The position numbers were made by a program, and so were the translations under genes. The notes beneath the pieces were generated by a model that was not told the origin of the DNA, did not search any database, and was given only the letters and a program-made list of their open reading frames with translations. 64,000 nt of DNA from Desertibaculum subflavum (lineage in GTDB: Bacteria > Pseudomonadota > Alphaproteobacteria > Ferrovibrionales > Ferrovibrionaceae): positions 1 to 64,000 of the forward strand of contig QOZS01000014.1 in assembly GCA_003576705.1 (NCBI GenBank), in the 5' to 3' direction. Numbering within the stretch: the stretch's first letter is position 1; each line of letters begins with the position of its first letter. This document shows, in pieces, positions 7,839 through 16,310 of this stretch.

Positions 7839-8612
7839 ATGAGCCAACGCAAGGTGCGGCTGCGCCAGATCGCGCTGGTCGCCGACAAGCTGGAGCCGCA
7901 TGCCGGCCACCTGATCCAGGTGCTGGGCCTGGGCGAGCCGTTCCGCGACGGCAATGTCGGCGTGTTCGGCCTGGAGAACGTGGTGCTGCCGGTCGGCGGC
8001 GATTTCCTGGAGATCGTGGCACCGGTCAAGGGCAACACCTCGGCCGGGCGGTTCCTCGCCCGGCGCGGCGGTCCGGGCGGCTATATGGTGATCGTGCAGA
8101 CCGACGACGCCAATGCCGAGCGCGAGCGGATCGAGACGCACAAGGTGCGGTCGGTCTGGAAGATCGACCGGCCGACCTACAAGGCGACGCATTTCCATCC
8201 CGCCGATACCGGCGGCTTCCTGCTCTCGGTCGATTCAACCCTGCCCGGTGCCGAGGTGACCGAGACGCTCGGCCCCTGGCAGCCCGCAGGGCCGGACTGG
8301 CTGTCGCAAGTGAAAAAGACGCCCGTCGCGGCGATGACCGGCTGCGATCTGTCGGCGCCGGACCCGAAGGCGCTGGCGGAGCTGTGGTCGCGGCTGCTCG
8401 ACCTGCCGCTGCGTCAGGGCGCCCGCGGGCCGGAAATGGATCTCGCCTGCGGCGGCGTCATCGCCTTCGTGCCCGGCCGCACCGCCGGCATCGCCGCCGT
8501 GCACCTGAAGGCCGCCGACAAGGCCGAGGTGCTGAAGCGCGCCGCCGCGGCGGGCGTGCCGGCCGGATCGGACAGCGTCACCATCTGCGGTGTCGATTTC
8601 CTGCTCACCTGA
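7839..8612 (+). CDS. VOC family (glyoxalase-like) protein
   Basis: A 257-residue protein of the vicinal oxygen chelate superfamily with two betaalphabetabetabeta modules, the first from RLRQIALVADKL and the second from AMTGCDLSAPDP. The specific metal ligands and substrate cannot be assigned. A strong AAGGAGG site 8 bases before ATG 7839 fixes the start. It is co-directional with the enoyl-CoA hydratase gene 26 bases downstream, so the two form a likely bicistron in acyl or aromatic metabolism (inference). It begins the block that separates acpP from fabG. Confidence 0.75.
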   Translation: MSQRKVRLRQIALVADKLEPHAGHLIQVLGLGEPFRDGNVGVFGLENVVLPVGGDFLEIVAPVKGNTSAGRFLARRGGPGGYMVIVQTDDANAERERIETHKVRSVWKIDRPTYKATHFHPADTGGFLLSVDSTLPGAEVTETLGPWQPAGPDWLSQVKKTPVAAMTGCDLSAPDPKALAELWSRLLDLPLRQGARGPEMDLACGGVIAFVPGRTAGIAAVHLKAADKAEVLKRAAAAGVPAGSDSVTICGVDFLLT

Positions 8613-8638
8613 AACGAAGACCACTGGAGGAAGGCCCA

Positions 8639-9442
8639 ATGCCTGTCGAAACCACCGATGTGATCGAAACCCGCGAGGAGGGCGTCGTCGTCCTGACGCT
8701 CAACCGGCCGGACCGCATAAACGCGCTGTCGCGGCCGATGACGGCCTATCTCGGCGAGGCGCTGCCGCGGCTCGCCGCCGACCGCGACGTCGGCTGCGTG
8801 GTGCTGACCGGCGCAGGGCGCGGCTTCTGCGCCGGCGGCGACGTCAAGGCGATGAACGAGCGCAATGCCGGCGAGCCCGAAACCTTTGAAAGCCGCATGC
8901 ACAATCTGCGCGCCGGCATGGAGGCTTCGCGCTGGCTGCACGAGATGCCGAAGCCGACCATCGCCATGATCAACGGCGCCGCGGCGGGCGCCGGCCTATC
9001 GATGGCGCTGGCCTGCGACCTGCGCACCTGCGCCGCCTCGGCGCGACTGACCACCGCCTTCGCCAAGGTCGGCTATTCCGGCGATTATGGCGGCACCTAT
9101 TTCCTCTCCAAGCTGGTCGGCACCGCCAAGGCGCGCGAACTCTACTATCTCGCCGACGTGATCGGCGCGGAAGACGCCGGCCGGCTGGGCATCGTCAACC
9201 GCGTCATTGCCGACGACAAGCTGAAGGCCGAGACGATGGAGCTCGCGAAGCGGCTCGCCAACGGGCCGCGCGTCGCGCTCGGCTACATGAAGAAGACCTT
9301 CAACGCCGCCGAGAGCCATGGCCTGGCCGAGTGCTTCGACATGGAGGCCATGTTCCAGAGCCGCACCGGCCAGACCGAGGACCACAAGGAAGCGGCGCGC
9401 GCCTTCGTCGAGAAGCGCGCGCCGGTGTTCAAAGGGCGGTAG
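8639..9442 (+). CDS. Enoyl-CoA hydratase/isomerase family protein
   Basis: A 267-residue crotonase-fold enzyme. The first oxyanion-hole region is [15 protein letters not shown], the second INGAAAGAGLSMALACDL. The sequence KVGYSGDYGGTYFL carries Asp, not the usual second catalytic Glu, resembling PaaG/isomerase-like members more than a classical hydratase. The substrate is probably an acyl-CoA; the exact reaction is unknown. The GGAGGAAGG site supports ATG 8639. It follows the VOC gene in the same operon. Confidence 0.86.
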   Translation: MPVETTDVIETREEGVVVLTLNRPDRINALSRPMTAYLGEALPRLAADRDVGCVVLTGAGRGFCAGGDVKAMNERNAGEPETFESRMHNLRAGMEASRWLHEMPKPTIAMINGAAAGAGLSMALACDLRTCAASARLTTAFAKVGYSGDYGGTYFLSKLVGTAKARELYYLADVIGAEDAGRLGIVNRVIADDKLKAETMELAKRLANGPRVALGYMKKTFNAAESHGLAECFDMEAMFQSRTGQTEDHKEAARAFVEKRAPVFKGR

Positions 9443-9448
9443 CCGGCG

Positions 9449-9622
9449 TCAGCCGACCGCCGCGGGCCGGCCCGCGCCCGGCGCCCCGACCAGGTGGCGC
9501 AGGGCGTGGCAAAGCTGCCGGAACCACTGCCGGACCGAGGCGGCGCGCAATTCATGAGCGCGCCGGCGGTGGCGCTCGATCACTTCGGGCGACAGATCGA
9601 TGGATTCGGGGAAGGCCAGCAT
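9449..9622 (-). CDS. DUF1127-like small basic protein
   Basis: A 57-residue Arg-rich protein, too short for most gene finders. The N-terminal MLAFPESIDLSPEVIERHRR leads into an amphipathic basic helix with RAHELRAASVRQWFRQL, matching the DUF1127/YjiS pattern. Alphaproteobacterial members of this class have been tied to RNA-protein turnover and phosphate or stress responses; the role here is not known. It is divergent from the LysR gene, with a near-perfect 24-base palindrome between the two starts, so it is a probable LysR target. Confidence 0.62.
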   Translation of the reverse strand: MLAFPESIDLSPEVIERHRRRAHELRAASVRQWFRQLCHALRHLVGAPGAGRPAAVG

Positions 9623-9693
9623 GTTCGGTCACCTTGGTTCATGGGCGCTTCGAGCGCCGCTGAAGGATATGTATTGCGAGCCGCTGGCGGGAT

Positions 9694-9717
9694 AATCTCT
9701 GTCTCAAGACCGAGATT
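9694..9717. promoter_or_regulatory. 24-base palindromic operator between DUF1127 gene and LysR gene
   Basis: Outer arms AATCTC (9694-9699) and GAGATT (9712-9717) are perfect inverted repeats. Inner arms GTCT (9701-9704) and AGAC (9707-9710) also pair, so 20 of 24 positions are symmetric. It ends 18 bases before the LysR ATG, a typical place for LysR autoregulation and control of a divergent target. Confidence 0.6.
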
Positions 9718-9735
9718 GATGAAATATTTTCACAA

Positions 9736-10653
9736 ATGACCGATTCCACTGATCCCATGCGGGTGCTGGTGGCCGCGGTGGAGCTGGGCGGCTTCACCGC
9801 GGCGGCCGAGCGGCTGGAGCTGACGCCTTCCGCCGTCTCCAAGATCGTGGCGCGGCTGGAGGAGCGGCTCGGCGTCCGCCTGCTCAAGCGCACCACCCGG
9901 CGGATCGGACTGACGCCGGAGGGCGAGAGCTATTTCGCCGGCGCCAAGTTCATCCTGGCCGAGATCGACGAGATGGAGGCCGCGGTCGGCGCCTCGAGCA
10001 CGCATCCGAAGGGGCTGCTCAGGGTCAATTCGGGCAGCGTGTTCGCGACGACGCAACTTATGCAGAAGCTGCCGATCTTCCTCGACCGCTATCCCGATGT
10101 CAGCGTTTCGGTCGACATCACCGACCGGATCGTCGACCTGCAGAGCGAGCGCGCCGATCTCGCGATTCGCGCCGGCCCAGTCGGCGACACCTCGCTGGTG
10201 GTGCGCAAGATCGCCGATATCGAGCGGGTGATCTGCGCCGCGCCGTCCTATCTCGCGCGGCACGGCACGCCGCGGCGGCCGGAAGACCTGGCGCATCACA
10301 GCTGCCTGCTGGTCGCCGACCAGCCGCAGCTCGGCCGCTGGCCGTTCCGCACCGAAAGCGGCATCACCACCGTCGAGGTGAAAGGCCAGGCCACCGTCGC
10401 CGCGGCGGATGCGCTGGTGAAGCTCGCCATCGCCGGGGCCGGCATCGTGCGGCTCGGCGACATGATCGTTGCCGAGGCGATTCAGAGCGGCACGCTGGTG
10501 CCGCTGCTCGACGAGTTCAACGTGGTCGAGCCGGTCCCGATCGCCGCGGTCTATCCGGGCGGCCGGCACCGCTCGCCCAAGGTGCGCGTCTTCGCGGATT
10601 TCCTGATCGAGCAGTTCCGCCACGCGCCATGGCGCATTCCGCGCCAGCGCTAG
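9736..10653 (+). CDS. LysR family transcriptional regulator
   Basis: A 305-residue LTTR. The N-terminal winged helix-turn-helix spans about 8-65 (GGFTAAAERLELTPSAVSKIVARLEERLG) and is followed by a periplasmic-binding-protein-like effector domain from about 90. The sequence resembles the DsdC/PecT-like LTTRs common next to unlinked metabolic genes. The divergent neighbour is the DUF1127 gene; a 24-base palindrome sits in the shared upstream region. The effector is not predictable. Confidence 0.93.
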   Translation: MTDSTDPMRVLVAAVELGGFTAAAERLELTPSAVSKIVARLEERLGVRLLKRTTRRIGLTPEGESYFAGAKFILAEIDEMEAAVGASSTHPKGLLRVNSGSVFATTQLMQKLPIFLDRYPDVSVSVDITDRIVDLQSERADLAIRAGPVGDTSLVVRKIADIERVICAAPSYLARHGTPRRPEDLAHHSCLLVADQPQLGRWPFRTESGITTVEVKGQATVAAADALVKLAIAGAGIVRLGDMIVAEAIQSGTLVPLLDEFNVVEPVPIAAVYPGGRHRSPKVRVFADFLIEQFRHAPWRIPRQR

Positions 10654-10672
10654 CTGCCGCGGCTTTGGTTGC

Positions 10673-12004
10673 TCAGGCCACGCGGAACAGGCGCCACTCG
10701 CCCGGCACGCCCTTGAGCGCCTGGGAGCCGCAATCGGCAAAACCGAGGCCGGATCCGGCCACCAGGTCCCGGACTGTGCTGGAGACTAGAACTTCACCGG
10801 CTCCCGCCAACGCCGCGACACGCGCGCCGATATGCACGGCGATGCCGCCGACGCGGTCGCCCATCACCTCGCACTCACCGGTATGCAGCCCGCAGCGCAC
10901 TTCCAGGCCGAGCGGCCGCACCGCCTCGACGATGGCGCGGGCGCATTGCACGCCGCGCGCCGGCCCGTCGAAGGTGGCGAGGAAGCCGTCGCCGAGCGTG
11001 TCGACCTCGCGCCCGCGGAACCGCGCGATGACTTGCCGCACCGCCGCGTTGTGGCTGTCCAGCAGCGCGTGCCAGCGGCGGTCGCCCAGCGCCGCCGCCT
11101 TGTCGGTGGAGCCGACGATGTCGGTGAACAGGACGGTCGCGAGCACGCGGTCAGGCTCGTGCGTCGGCCGATGGCCGGTGACGAACTCGCCGATATCGTC
11201 GCAGATCGTCTCCCAGTCCTCATGAATGGAAGGCGGCCAGTGACCGCCGCCGGGATAGACGATCAGGCGCGCGCCAGGGATATGCTCCGCGTAGTAACGG
11301 CCGAGCGGGAGCGGACAGAGCGTGTCATGCTCGCGATGCAGCACCAGCGTCGGCATCCAGAGCGTGGGCAGGATGTGCCGGACATCCAGCTCGTAGTTCA
11401 TCGTCACGAAGGCGCGCAGGTTGCCGGGGCTGCACGACATGCGCTCGAACCGGGCGGCGATCTTCTCCAGCTCCGCATTCCCCTTCCAGGACGGCGCGGC
11501 GAAATTGACGATGAACGAGCCGGTGCCCCAGCCCTTGAACATGCGCGCCGTCTCGGGCGGAAAGCCGATCGGAAAATCCTCCGAATAGGCCTGCCGCGGC
11601 ATGCCGCCATAGAGCAGCAGATGCGACACGCGGTCGGGGTGTGCCGCGGCGAAGAACACCGACATCATGGTGCCTTCGGAAATGCCCATCAGCGCGGCGC
11701 GCTCGATGCCGACGGCGTCCATCACGGCGCGCACGTCGTCGGCGCGCTCGTCCAGCGTGGGTGCGCCCTCCATCCGGTCCGACAGCCCCTGGCCGCGCTT
11801 GTCGAAGGTGGTGACGCGGGCAAACTGAGCGAGGCGCCGGAGGAAGGCCGTGTATCCCGGCACCTCGTGCATCATCTCGATATGCGAGACCATCCCGGGC
11901 ACGATGACGAGATCGATCGGCCCCTCGCCCATCACCTGATAGGCGATGTTGACCGGGCCCGAGCGCGCAAATCGCGTGTCCGGCAGCGCGTTCTGATCCG
12001 CCAT
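10673..12004 (-). CDS. Alpha/beta hydrolase-class III nucleotidyl cyclase fusion
   Basis: A 443-residue two-domain protein. Residues about 10-255 are an alpha/beta hydrolase with nucleophile elbow GISEG (Ser109). Residues about 285-440 are a class III cyclase with the metal Asp in FTDIVGST (near 293-300) and the second Asp in DTLGDGFLATF (near 335-345). The Lys that normally precedes TxGD and reads adenine is Asp here, and the usual Asn before the transition-state Arg is His (VHIGAR). Known family members link hydrolysis of a small ester or lactone to cyclic nucleotide output only by inference. ATG 12004 is preferred to a TTG at 12052. It is convergent with the LysR gene. Confidence 0.86.
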   Translation of the reverse strand: MADQNALPDTRFARSGPVNIAYQVMGEGPIDLVIVPGMVSHIEMMHEVPGYTAFLRRLAQFARVTTFDKRGQGLSDRMEGAPTLDERADDVRAVMDAVGIERAALMGISEGTMMSVFFAAAHPDRVSHLLLYGGMPRQAYSEDFPIGFPPETARMFKGWGTGSFIVNFAAPSWKGNAELEKIAARFERMSCSPGNLRAFVTMNYELDVRHILPTLWMPTLVLHREHDTLCPLPLGRYYAEHIPGARLIVYPGGGHWPPSIHEDWETICDDIGEFVTGHRPTHEPDRVLATVLFTDIVGSTDKAAALGDRRWHALLDSHNAAVRQVIARFRGREVDTLGDGFLATFDGPARGVQCARAIVEAVRPLGLEVRCGLHTGECEVMGDRVGGIAVHIGARVAALAGAGEVLVSSTVRDLVAGSGLGFADCGSQALKGVPGEWRLFRVA

Positions 12005-12059
12005 CGAGCCTGTCCGCTCCGTCGCCCTGACGTGACGAACAGTATGCGCCAAACCCGGT

Positions 12060-12076
12060 GGGGAAGGCCATTCCCC
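12060..12076. terminator. Short hairpin between molybdenum hydroxylase operon and cyclase gene
   Basis: GGGGAA (12060-12065) and TTCCCC (12071-12076) form a perfect 6-base stem with a 5-base loop, 20 bases after the iorB-like stop when read on the minus strand. No clear U-tract follows, so it may be a weak terminator or processing hairpin only. Confidence 0.35.
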
Positions 12077-12095
12077 GCATAGGTCCGAAGACAGA

Positions 12096-14297
12096 CTAGG
12101 CCGCGGCGGCGAGCTTCAGCGGCAGGCTGCGAGCGCGCCGGCCGGTGGCGGCGAACAGCGCATTGGCCAGCGCCGGCGCCACCGGGGGCATGCCGGGCTC
12201 GCCGAGGCCGCCCCAGGCGCCGTCGCTCGGCACGAAATGCACTTCGATCACCGGTGGCGTACTGGCCATGGTACTGATCGGGTAGTCGGGGAAGTTGCGC
12301 TGCCGCACCGCCCCGTTCTCGATGGTGATGCGCTCGGCAATGGCGGCGCCGAGGCCCATCACGATGGCGCCCTCGACCTGCTGCGTGGCGGTGTCGGGAT
12401 GGCAGACGTCGCCGCAATCGACTGCGGCGACGACGCGTTGCACCACCGGAACGCCGTTCCGCCCCTGCGATGCCTCGATCACCTGGGCCACGACAGTGCC
12501 GAAGCTTTCCACCAGCGCGATGCCGAGCCCGCGGCCTTCCGGCAGCGGCTTTCCCCAGCCCGCTTTCTCCGCCGCGATCTCCAGCACACGGCGTTGCCGC
12601 GAGCCAGCCGGCAGCAGGTCGCGGCGATATTCGAACGGGTCGCGCCCGGCCGCCTGCGCCAATTCGTCGATGAAGGTCTCGGTGTAGAAGCCGTGCTGGG
12701 TATGCGCGACCGAGCGCCACGATCCCTGCGTCACATGCACCGGCACCGGCACGGCGCGGATCGACTGGTTCGGAATCGGATAGGGCAGGCCGATGGCCTC
12801 GTTGATGCCCGGCGTTTCGACGAAACTCTGCGACCAGGCGGTCGGCTTGCCGTCGGGCCCGAGCGCGGCGCGGATGCGCGAGGCGACCTGCGGGCGGTAG
12901 GTCCCTTGCGCGAAATCCTCCTCCCGGCTCCAGATCATCTGCACTGGATTGGGCGAGGCCGCTTTGGCGAGCTCGACCACCTGCTCCAGATGGCGCGTGG
13001 TGACGGTGACGCGGCGGCCGAACGAGCCGCCGACCGGCAGCGGGTGGAGCGTGACCTTGTCGGCGGCGAAGCCGCTTAACTGGACCAGCTTCATCTTGGC
13101 GCCGAGTGCGTCCTGCTCGCCGCCCCACACGGTGAGCCGGCCGTCCTTCACCTGCGCGGTGGCGTTGATCGGCTCCATCGCCGCGTGGTGCAGGAACGGC
13201 ACGTGATAGGTCGCTTCGACGATGCGGGCGCCTGGCTGCTGCAGCGCCGCCTCGGCATCGCCGAGCTTCACCATCGACTTGCCATCCGCCGCGCCGAGCG
13301 CGCTTTCCTGCGTTGCGGCGAGGCTGGCACTCGAGACATTGCCGTTGCCGCCATCGCTGAACACCGGCTTCAGCGCGGCGAGGCCCTTCTGCGCCTGCCA
13401 CCAATTGCGGGCGATCACGCCGATGCCGTGCGGGAACTTCACCACCTGCTCGACGCCCTTCACCGCCTGGGCCGGCGCGGGATCTAGCGACTGGAGCGCG
13501 CCGCCATGCACCGGGGCCGACATGACGGCGGCATAGCGCATCTCCGGCAGGCGGAGGTCGATCGCGTAGAGCGGCGCGCCCTTAACCTTGGCCGGGATGT
13601 CGAAGCGCGCCGGCGAGGTGCCGATGATGCGGTACGTCTCGCGGGCCTTCAGCGGCGGACTCGACGGCACCGACAGCTCGGCCGCCGCGGCGGCGAGTTC
13701 GCCATAGCGCGCCGCGCGGCCGCTCTTGGCATGGGTGACGACGCTGTCGGCGGTGGCGAGCTCGGCCGCGCTGACACCCCATCGCTTCGCCGCCGCCTCG
13801 ACCAGCATGCTGCGCGCGGCGGCGCCGACGATGCGCATGCCGACCTGGCCGGTGAAGCGCACGGCGGTCGAGCCGCCGGTGATCTGCAGGTTGACGAAGC
13901 GGGCCGCCTCGGCGAAGCCCACATCCACCGCGCCGTCGAGGAAGCGGGGCACCTTCAGCCCCTGCAGGATCCAGCCCTCGGCCAGGAAGCGGTTGGCGAA
14001 GGCCTTCTCGCCCGGCGCGCGCTCCGGCCTGACCTTGGACCAGTCGGCATCGAGCTCCTCCGCCAGCATCATGGCGAGCGCCGTCGCCGTCCCCTGGCCC
14101 ATATCGATATGCGGCACGTAGACGGTGACGCTGTCGTCGCTGCCGATCCGGACCCAACCGGCGATCAGCTTGCCGCCGTCGCCCGCGGTGAGCTGGGCGG
14201 CCTGGGCCTCGAAACGATCGGACCAGGCGCGGTAGCCGAGCACGAGGCCGCCGGTGCCGATAGCCGCGGCGCCGAGCAGGAAGGTTCTGCGCTTCAT
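12096..14297 (-). CDS. Molybdopterin-binding subunit of xanthine dehydrogenase family (IorB-like)
   Basis: A 733-residue large subunit of a periplasmic-type molybdenum hydroxylase, similar in architecture to isoquinoline 1-oxidoreductase beta subunit and aldehyde oxidases of this class. The N-terminus MKRRTFLLGAAAIGTGG is Tat-like (RRTFLL), so export folded with cofactor is likely. Two aldehyde-oxidase/xanthine-dehydrogenase molybdopterin-binding blocks follow; the conserved GSFGRR near 420 and GGLGEPGMPPVAPALANA at the C-terminus are visible. It starts 14 bases after the 2Fe-2S subunit gene. Substrate could be an N-heterocycle or an aldehyde. Confidence 0.88.
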   Translation of the reverse strand: MKRRTFLLGAAAIGTGGLVLGYRAWSDRFEAQAAQLTAGDGGKLIAGWVRIGSDDSVTVYVPHIDMGQGTATALAMMLAEELDADWSKVRPERAPGEKAFANRFLAEGWILQGLKVPRFLDGAVDVGFAEAARFVNLQITGGSTAVRFTGQVGMRIVGAAARSMLVEAAAKRWGVSAAELATADSVVTHAKSGRAARYGELAAAAAELSVPSSPPLKARETYRIIGTSPARFDIPAKVKGAPLYAIDLRLPEMRYAAVMSAPVHGGALQSLDPAPAQAVKGVEQVVKFPHGIGVIARNWWQAQKGLAALKPVFSDGGNGNVSSASLAATQESALGAADGKSMVKLGDAEAALQQPGARIVEATYHVPFLHHAAMEPINATAQVKDGRLTVWGGEQDALGAKMKLVQLSGFAADKVTLHPLPVGGSFGRRVTVTTRHLEQVVELAKAASPNPVQMIWSREEDFAQGTYRPQVASRIRAALGPDGKPTAWSQSFVETPGINEAIGLPYPIPNQSIRAVPVPVHVTQGSWRSVAHTQHGFYTETFIDELAQAAGRDPFEYRRDLLPAGSRQRRVLEIAAEKAGWGKPLPEGRGLGIALVESFGTVVAQVIEASQGRNGVPVVQRVVAAVDCGDVCHPDTATQQVEGAIVMGLGAAIAERITIENGAVRQRNFPDYPISTMASTPPVIEVHFVPSDGAWGGLGEPGMPPVAPALANALFAATGRRARSLPLKLAAAA

Positions 14298-14310
14298 CGC
14301 ACCTCTCCCT

Positions 14311-14778
14311 TCAGGCTGCGCCGCCGAGGCGGCGGATGGCGGTACGGACGCGCGGATAGGTGCCGCAGCGGCAGAGATTGGTGATGGCGGCGTCGATCTC
14401 CGGATCGCTCGGCTTCGGGTTCGCCTGCAACAGCGCGGCGGCGGCCATGATCATGCCGGACTGGCAATAGCCGCATTGCGGCACCTGCAGGTCGATCCAG
14501 GCCTGCTGCACCGGGTGCAGCGCTTCCGGCGCCAGGCCGGCGCTGGCGGGCAGGCCTTCGATGGTGGTGACGCTGGCGCCGGCCAGGGCCTCGACCGGCA
14601 AGCTGCAGGCCCGCATCGGTACGCCGTCGACATGCACCGTGCAGGCGCCGCAGGCGGCGACACCGCAGCCGAACCGGGTGCCGGTCAGGCCGAGCTCGTC
14701 GCGCAGGACCCAGAGCAGCGGGGTATCGGCCTCGGCTTCGATCTGGCGGGGCTGCCCGTTGACGGTGAGGGTGATCAT
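14311..14778 (-). CDS. (2Fe-2S)-binding subunit of molybdenum hydroxylase (IorA-like)
   Basis: A 155-residue small subunit carrying two [2Fe-2S] clusters. The plant-type ferredoxin cluster is CGVAACGAC plus a downstream Cys (about 38-60). The second cluster is formed by CGYCQSG and CRCGTY. It passes electrons from the molybdenum subunit to an external acceptor. It is first gene of the two-gene operon, with a GGGAGG ribosome site before ATG 14778 and a TetR-type operator in its promoter. Confidence 0.92.
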   Translation of the reverse strand: MITLTVNGQPRQIEAEADTPLLWVLRDELGLTGTRFGCGVAACGACTVHVDGVPMRACSLPVEALAGASVTTIEGLPASAGLAPEALHPVQQAWIDLQVPQCGYCQSGMIMAAAALLQANPKPSDPEIDAAITNLCRCGTYPRVRTAIRRLGGAA

Positions 14779-14807
14779 CGCTGCCTCCCGGCTGTCTGCG
14801 GTGGGCA

Positions 14808-14835
14808 GGATAACTGTTCAATGAACACTAATCAA
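14808..14835 (-). promoter_or_regulatory. Promoter of the molybdenum hydroxylase operon with embedded TetR-type operator
   Basis: Reading the minus strand, TTGATT (14835-14830), 16 bases, TTATCC (14813-14808). The spacer contains the perfect palindrome TGTTCA-A-TGAACA (14815-14827). A related half-site TGTTCGTTGA lies just upstream. A repressor here would block polymerase; the TetR encoded immediately upstream is the natural candidate. Confidence 0.6.
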
Positions 14836-14861
14836 CGAACATATTACGAGCAGGCATATGG

Positions 14862-15500
14862 TCAGCGAGCGGCGAGGCCTCTCACCAGGGTCTCGATCAG
14901 GTGGTCGGTCAGCCGCCGCATATCGGCCCAGGGGAAGCCGGCCCGGGCGATCACCAGCGCGACCAGCCCGTGCAGGGCGACCCAGAAGGTCTGCGTCGCA
15001 ACGACCGGGTCGCGCTCCTCGATGGCGCCCACCGCCTGCAGGCGCTTCACCTGTTCCGCCACGAACAGATAGGCCTGCAGGCCGACGCCCTGCTGGTCGA
15101 ACGGGCGGGTCAGGTCCTTGTCGGCATGGAACGGCTTCAGCGGTGCGTCGCTCGCCATGAAGGTCAGCTCGTACTCGTCGCGGTTGGCGAGGCCGAACTC
15201 GATATAGGCGCGGGCGAGCCGCCGCAGCAGCTCCGGACCCGGCTCGACACCTTCGGTCGCTGCGCGCAGCGCCTCGCCGAGCTTGGCGAAGGTTTCCTGG
15301 CTGAGCGCGAAGAGGATCCCCTCCTTGCTCTGGAAATATACGTAGAGCCCGGTCTGCGAGATGCCGACCCGCTCGGCGAGCTTGCGCGTCGTGACCGTCG
15401 CATAGCCTTCGGCGACGAACATCGCCTTGGCGGCGGCCAGGATCTCGGTCCGCCGCTCGTGGCCCTGGCCACGCGGCTTGCGGGTGCGTGTTTCGGACAT
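14862..15500 (-). CDS. TetR/AcrR family transcriptional regulator
   Basis: A 212-residue repressor. The N-terminal HTH is at about 17-62 (RTEILAAAKAMFVAEGYATVTTRKLAERVGISQTG class). The C-terminal ligand domain resembles the WHG/TetR_C_13 type. It ends 84 bases upstream of the 2Fe-2S subunit gene on the same strand, and a palindromic operator occupies that gap, so it likely represses the molybdenum hydroxylase pair in response to its substrate. It starts 22 bases after fabG stops, so read-through from fabD-fabG could also express it. Confidence 0.92.
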   Translation of the reverse strand: MSETRTRKPRGQGHERRTEILAAAKAMFVAEGYATVTTRKLAERVGISQTGLYVYFQSKEGILFALSQETFAKLGEALRAATEGVEPGPELLRRLARAYIEFGLANRDEYELTFMASDAPLKPFHADKDLTRPFDQQGVGLQAYLFVAEQVKRLQAVGAIEERDPVVATQTFWVALHGLVALVIARAGFPWADMRRLTDHLIETLVRGLAAR

Positions 15501-15521
15501 CCGAATCTCAGATCGTGGCGC

Positions 15522-16259
15522 TCAGATCATCGCCATGCCGCCGTTGACGTGCAGCGTCTGCCCGGTCACGTAGCCGGCCTCGTCGCTGGCGAGATAGAGT
15601 ACGGCGGCCGCGATATCGGCGCCGGCGCCGAGCCGGCCGAGCGGGATGGCACCGAGCAGCTTCTGCTTCTGCTCCTCCGGCAGCCCGTCGGTCATCGCCG
15701 TCTGGATGAAGCCCGGCGCCACGCAGTTGACGGTGATGTTCCGCGAGGCGACTTCCTGCGCCAGGCTCTTCGACATGCCGATCAGCCCGGCCTTCGACGC
15801 GGCATAGTTGGCCTGGCCCGGATTGCCGGTGACGCCGACGATCGAGGTGATGGATATGACGCGGCCACAGCGCCGCTTCATCATGCCGCGAAAGGCGGCG
15901 CGGGCGAGCTTGAACGCCGCCAGCAGGTTGACGTCGAGCACGGCGCGGAAATCCTCGTCCTTCATGCGCAGCGCCAGCTGGTCGCGCGTCAGGCCCGCAT
16001 TGTTGACCAGGATGTCGAGGCTACCGAGCTTCGCCTCCACCTGGCCGGGCAGCGCATCCACCGCCGCCGCATCGGCGAGGTTGCAGGGAAAGATCTCGGC
16101 GCTTGCGCCGATCTCCGCCTTCAGCTTCTCCAGCGCCTCGACCTTGGTGCCCGACAGCGCGACCTTGGCGCCCGCCTGCGCCAGCGCGCGGGCGATGGCG
16201 CCGCCGATGCCGCCGGAGGCGCCGGTGACCAGCGCCACCTTGCCGGTGAGATTAAACAT
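15522..16259 (-). CDS. fabG: 3-oxoacyl-ACP reductase
   Basis: NADPH-dependent short-chain dehydrogenase of fatty acid elongation, 245 residues. The cofactor motif TGASGGIGGAIA is near 12-23. The catalytic Ser-Tyr-Lys set is visible in SITSIVGV and NYAASKAG, and the C-terminus GQTLHVNGGMAMI is typical of FabG. ATG 16259 has a GAAGGAG ribosome site. It follows fabD with an intervening hairpin; acpP, the usual next gene, lies 8 kb further along. Confidence 0.96.
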   Translation of the reverse strand: MFNLTGKVALVTGASGGIGGAIARALAQAGAKVALSGTKVEALEKLKAEIGASAEIFPCNLADAAAVDALPGQVEAKLGSLDILVNNAGLTRDQLALRMKDEDFRAVLDVNLLAAFKLARAAFRGMMKRRCGRVISITSIVGVTGNPGQANYAASKAGLIGMSKSLAQEVASRNITVNCVAPGFIQTAMTDGLPEEQKQKLLGAIPLGRLGAGADIAAAVLYLASDEAGYVTGQTLHVNGGMAMI

Positions 16260-16280
16260 CGATCTGTCTCCTTCCTGCTC

Positions 16281-16306
16281 CCTCCCCCGGCGCAAGCCGG
16301 GGGAGG
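16281..16306. other. Strong intercistronic hairpin between fabD and fabG
   Basis: CCTCCCCCGGC (16281-16291) and GCCGGGGGAGG (16296-16306) form a perfect 11-base stem. The loop is GCAA on the plus strand and TTGC in the fabD-fabG transcript. It lies in the 51-base gap between fabD stop and fabG start, before the fabG ribosome site. No U-tract, so mRNA processing or stability is likelier than termination; a dispersed extragenic palindrome is also possible. Confidence 0.5.
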
Positions 16307-16310
16307 GCTT

